A stretch of DNA of 64,000 bases from positions 12,181,829 to 12,245,828 of the forward strand of contig CM022678.1 in NCBI GenBank assembly GCA_012295275.1, given 5' to 3'. Positions 59,398 through 64,000 of the stretch are shown in pieces. Below the pieces are notes generated by a model. It ran no database searches. It was not told the origin of the DNA and was given only the letters and a program-made list of their open reading frames with translations. Numbering within the stretch: the stretch's first letter is position 1; every line of letters begins with the position of its first letter. The DNA is from Chrysomallon squamiferum (lineage: Eukaryota > Mollusca > Gastropoda > Neomphalida > Peltospiridae). The position numbers and the translations under genes are program-made.

Positions 59398-59829
59398 AGT
59401 GTATGTGTAATATATTATGTACATATTTGTATACGTATGTGTGTGGTGTGAATATATTGGCATACTGGTATGTATTTACTTATATTATTTTACATCTGAA
59501 TTAAATAATGGAAAAATATTGGAAAAATCGGAATTTTGATACAAAGAAAAACCTGGTCGATTAGAAAACTCATCTGTAAATATCATGTATAAAAATCGGC
59601 GACACTATGTAAATTCGAAATGAGACACAGAATTTCTAGTTAATCTCAGTTACTTCAAAATATCAATAAAAAAGATATACATATCACGTAAGCCAAAAAA
59701 AGGTCTGACTTGTGTTAATACCAAACCATATTCAGTTGTCACGTACAAAAATAAAATAAAAAAAATAGATAAATAAAAATAAAAATAAAAAAAAAAAAAA
59801 AAAAATAACAAATACGAAAAAAGAAAGAA

Positions 59830-60110
59830 AAAAGTTGTTTGTGCGTCTTTGAGAAAACCCCTGAGGCCACTTAATTAGTCGTGGCGGAGTGCGGGTGAAG
59901 ATGTTTTGAAGACGACTATTTCCCTAACCCCAGAGGAAAATATTTAATTAACATATAAATCTTAGGACTAGTTTTCTCCTACGTGGGCCATTTTTCTCAT
60001 CTTCACCGCGTTTGTAATGCCATTCCAAGGTGAAGAGGTTTTAACACTAATTTACAGTCGCCATATTGTGATATATTCTAATTAATGGCGATACTTAGAT
60101 TAATATACTG
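59830..60110. other. Complex noncoding block with homeodomain-like sites
   Basis: About 280 bp without simple repeats, containing CCACTTAATTAGTC, TATTTAATTAACAT and CTAATTAATGGCG. GGGTGAAGATG near 59895 is inverted as CATCTTCACC near 59998. No coding frame. Confidence 0.35.
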
Positions 60111-60298
60111 CGCAAAAAAAAAAAAAAACGAATATGATGGAACATGTATAACTGATGTTTTATATATTGTGATAGCCATCCTCGGAAATAAATTTTTTGA
60201 ATACAGCTGCCAGAAAACAAAAAATAATAAAAATACTAATAAAAATTAAAAAAAAAAAAAAAAAGAAAAGAAAATAAATAAAAAGAAATAAAGAAACA

Positions 60299-60334
<36 letters not shown>

Positions 60335-60901
60335 AAAAAAGAAATAAAGAAAAGTTATTTAAACCGAAATGATTATAGTAAGCGTCACGAGACTGGACGA
60401 AATTATAAGAAGTCGAACATGCTGAAAAAATCTAGGAACATTTTAATTGTTTTGTAGTAATTAAGAAAAACTACACTGTACTCACATTCATTTATTGTTG
60501 TTATATGACGTCATACATTTAGGATTAAAAAGAAAAGAAAGAAGAAAGAAAGAAATGACAAAAAAAAATACGGAAACCACTGAAAGACAGAAATAAAGCA
60601 AACAGACATAATTTTTGTGTTATGTCTACTCTATTTGGGTGAATGCACGCGCATCATGTGTCGTCCGATTAGTGTGGGTGCAATTTATGAGTCTGTATTT
60701 ATATGCACGCGCACGTGTTTATATGCACCTATTTAAATTAATATAGTTCCATGATGTAACTATTACTATCTACGATTGTTTTTTAACGTCTTCGACGATA
60801 CATGTTTATTTCACATCGTTTTCTCATCAAGGTATATAACTGTTAGTAGCGCTGCCTTTCTTTATGTCAAAACTGAAAAACAAACTGATTTTTATTATAT
60901 A

Positions 60902-61166
60902 CCTTTGGGCGGATCTAGAGGGGAGGGTCCAACGGTCAAATGTTATTTAGGAATTTCAGGTTTTTTTACAAATTTATTTAGGTTTGTTTTCAAGATTTCT
61001 GTCGATGTATAGAACACTGAAGACTACGTCTGTCAGCATCCCTCTTGTAGCATTACGGTCCATTTGAACCGTGTGTAATTTTTCAAAAGCGTTTTTTCAT
61101 AACGTTATGGTGCCCTTTTAGTCATGGACGTCCACCCCCCATCAAAAAAGGTAGCTCCGCCCCAGG
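60902..61166 (+). mobile_element. MITE-like dispersed repeat, copy B
   Basis: Same sequence family as 3198-3459. This copy keeps inverted termini: GGGCGGATCTA on the left and TAGCTCCGCCC on the right, similar to the GGGCGGATCC ends of many invertebrate DNA transposons. No coding capacity and no clear target-site duplication. Confidence 0.65.
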
Positions 61167-62806
61167 ACTGTGCTGTTATACATTACATTACATTTTCTTT
61201 AGTTTAATTGCGTGCTAACGGAAGAAGACCAGCCCTAATGCACTGTCACGAACGAAGTCATTAGAAAGGAATTACTTGCCTATCGGATCTGTTCCGTCAT
61301 ACAACTTACAGATAAATGTGAGAAATAACTACCAAAATCAGTTTTATTCATTCTTGACGTAAGTGAATAATCTAGAAATAATTACAACAATAACGATAAC
61401 AATAATAACTATAATGACAATGAAAATAATAATAAGGAGAAGAAGCAGCAGGAGGAGGAGGAGGAGGGAGGAGCAGGAGTAGGAGGACAGGACTAGGGAA
61501 AGAAGAAAACAAGGAGGTTTAACAATCCAGTTTTAATGACATAATTAGCGTGTCGATGTATGCAGAAGTCCCGCTTCAGAAATTAAACGTTCAAATGAAG
61601 TCAACCTGAAAAATATAAAAAATATTTTAAATGAAATTTCATTTACTGCAAGTATGATGCCACATTAGTACTACTGATATAACTGATATACCTGTTACTT
61701 CTGTAGCATCGTTACTACTACAACACCTTCTGTCTACACACACGTCCTCCATTTGCTTGGGACAATAGGACATATTACAATACTAAACACCATTATTTCT
61801 ACCACTTTTTTAAAAAATTTTTTTTTTTTTTTCCTTTCGTTCTTTGTTGTTTTAAGCTGAACGGGAAACAAAATCGACAATAATGAGGACTTGTTTAATC
61901 AAATGTACGACTGTTACAACCTTATTAAAGGCTATTTTCATCGATCTAGCATCGAGATGAATTTTGTCAATCGATATAAAAATATACATTACCACCGTGT
62001 TGATGATTATGTTAAGTTGATAATTAGGTACAATTATATGTTAAAGGGCTTTTTTTTTTAATGAACAAATCAATTAAATTATCAAATCCCAAGTTTGAGA
62101 ATAACTTGATATTCTTTCATACTGATCGATCTGTACTAAACACTTTTAACGGATGACCTTGACAATTTTTTACTTGTTTTCTTAGTTTTTTTATTATTAG
62201 ACCTAGAGATTGCTCAATATATATATATTTTTAGATGTTTAGATATATATATATATATACATATATGTATGTATGTGATCTGTATCTATACATCCAAACA
62301 TGTACACATCTATCTATAAATGTCTTTACAAGTGCATCAAACATCAATAAACGTATATTAAACGCAAACAACTTAAAAGCCTAGCATTTAAAATACGTGA
62401 TTACATAATAAATATATGTAATAAATATATGTAATACATTATACGAATATGTACAATTGTCTGGGTAATTACAATCATATACACACAATGTCATGTTCAC
62501 ATTACCACTGACGGGAAAATTCTATGTTATTTTATACAATTAGTTTTAGAATATGCATGTTAATCCTTAAAGGATTCGCGAAAATGATCAATCCTGCAGG
62601 GTTTTTTCTTCCTACATATGAATGATCTAACCACCCGACTACAAAAGTTCTTTCACATCCGAACGGTGAATGCTTTATCCTAATGAAAGACAAAACAAAT
62701 TACAAAAAAAAGAATACGCCTTGTTACCGTGGTAACTTTCTAAATGAAAACTGTAAAGAAAAATAGTGAGTGCGCCTCGTCACTGATCCGTGTGTTTAAT
62801 ACTAAC

Positions 62807-62927
62807 CAAGAATGGAAAAGTTAGGTGGAAGACCATGAATGTCTTCCTTGTCGAAGTTGAACGCGGGCCGCTCTCCGTTGTTGTATTTCATAGCCAGCAC
62901 TTTCAGCACCTCCTCCAGTTCTGGCAT
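62807..62927 (-). CDS. Coding exon, unidentified: upstream exon of the calpain-like gene or last exon of a neighbour
   Basis: After acceptor CATTACAG the exon encodes MPELEEVLKVLAMKYNNGER and PAFNFDKEDIHGLPPNFSIL. Two readings exist. It may stop at TAG two codons later, ending a gene. Or it may end at the donor CTTG|GTTAGT in phase 1, which exactly fits the exon at 55127 (begins GT GGA ACA, completing a Gly codon). Codon use and composition look genuinely coding. I do not recognise the protein. Confidence 0.7.
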
Positions 62928-62987
62928 CTGTAATGTTAATTTATTTTTTTATTTCTACTAGTTTACTTAAAAAAAAAAAAAAAAAAA

Positions 62988-62995
<8 letters not shown>

Positions 62996-63039
<44 letters not shown>

Positions 63040-63040
63040 G
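62996..63040. repeat. (AAT)n microsatellite
   Basis: AAT triplets after a poly-A run, in the intron between the two rightmost exons. Confidence 0.95.
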
Positions 63041-63761
63041 AATAGTGTTGTATTCAAAATCGTAATCGGAGTTTTATTTCAAACGTCCATTTACTAAAAA
63101 CAGAATACTTAACTGAGGAGTAATGGGGAAAATCGTTTAACTGTAATCAAAGATTGCGAAATTAAACTGAAAAGTAAACTGTTTACTAGAAATGTTAGAT
63201 GGGTGTAAACGATCTTTACGGTTACAGACTGTATTAAATTTACGTGCATGTAAAAATTCAATCCGAGTGGTTTTAAAAGCTAAAAGTTCAGAACAATAAT
63301 TTTTCTAAACAAGATAATAACGAAATTGCTTTCGTTTCCTTTGAAAATTTACCTAAGCCTTGTTTTATCGTTTGGAAGTTTATTCAAAATCGATTAAACA
63401 GTTAAATCTAAGTTTATTTAATTTACCTATATACACATTAAAAAATGTACTTAGTTTTAATGTTAATTTGGTTTGAAGCATGATTCTCTGTTTAAAGAGT
63501 CGTGACATATCGAATTATTCATACATACACCTTCCTGTACTTAAAAAGCATATACAGTGCTCATTAATAGGTGGCGCTGGCTGAAATTACAGTATCCAAT
63601 GGCAAACAAGGACCCCACCACACTCCGATAACAGAAAAATAAAATTAAATAAATAAATAAAAATAATTTAAAAATAATTAAAAAAGGAAGATATTGAATA
63701 TTCAAAGAAATAAAATGGGTTACATTAAATAAATAAACCCTCGAAAGTGTTCAACACTCGC

Positions 63762-64000
63762 CTCTTCGTCTAGACCAGACTGCTGCCATTTCAGCCAAAT
63801 GAGCGCGCGTTGATCTTTCGGAAAGGACGAAAGGTATTTGCTGATTGGCTCAGCCTGCTTCCCGCTAAAAATCTTGTTCAGGCGACTGTTTACGGGGCCA
63901 ACATCAGCGAAAAGCGGAACCCACAGCTTGTCCTTATTCACCCAGCGGAATATGACGAAATACCCGTGTAAGTTGGAACGAGGCCGTGCACAATATGGCT
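63762..64000 (-). CDS. Coding exon, unidentified, running off the right edge
   Basis: 79 open codons containing HGYFVIFRWVNKDKLWVPLF, NSRLNKIFSGKQAEP and DQRALIWLKWQQSGLDEE. It joins 62927 in phase 0 only through a GC donor (GAG|GCGAGT); no GT donor fits. GC-AG introns with AG|GCRAGT donors are a known minor class. No family recognised. Confidence 0.7.

Larger units (their letters stand above)
55128..62806. other. Intron or intergenic region upstream of the calpain-like gene
   Basis: 7.7 kb without a supported exon. Holds TA (56390-56432), CA and TA (59329-59395), GAAA (60299-60337), a GGA-rich tract (61436-61490), MITE copy B, and complex blocks at 56660-56870 and 59830-60110. Whether it is an intron depends on whether 62807-62927 splices to 55127. 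Confidence 0.55.

Overview
The window is nuclear DNA from an animal. Genes are split by GT-AG introns, intergenic DNA is very AT-rich, and microsatellites (GA, CA/TG, TA, ATT) and minisatellites are everywhere. A secreted collagen/C1q-domain protein and the intron structure fit a lophotrochozoan such as a mollusc, but that is an inference. I see no operons, CRISPR arrays, rRNA or tRNA genes.

Layout. (1) 1-1725, minus: the 5' part of a secreted protein, open for 575 codons with no intron, with a CBM6-like beta-sandwich at its N terminus; it runs off the left edge. (2) 1726-6434: intergenic microsatellites and one MITE-like repeat copy. (3) 6435-25135, plus: a complete 15-exon gene for the catalytic subunit of glutamate-cysteine ligase (GCLC), 655 residues. 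It has a TATA-like box and an antioxidant-response-element match just upstream. Its introns hold several minisatellites that sit against exon ends and a long inverted repeat. (4) 15005-17335, minus: a 523-residue C1q-domain gene nested inside GCLC intron 7, with signal peptide, Thr/Ser-rich stalk, seven collagen triplets and C1q head. (5) 25136-33436: AT-rich intergenic DNA. (6) 33437-34492, plus: an intact, intronless coding region for a DHHC palmitoyltransferase of 351 residues. (7) 37287-55127, minus: a nine-exon calpain-like gene whose catalytic Cys is Ala and catalytic Asn is Cys, with about 420 Ser-rich residues inserted between the protease core and the C2-like domain. (8) 62807-64000, minus: two coding exons that either end an unidentified neighbour gene or splice in phase into the calpain-like gene.

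The genes do not form a pathway. GCLC makes gamma-glutamylcysteine for glutathione and carries a plausible Nrf2/CncC site. The C1q gene is an antisense passenger in its intron. The palmitoyltransferase and calpain-like genes are independent loci. All exon joins were made by eye from splice consensus, reading-frame continuity and family resemblance; transcripts would settle them.
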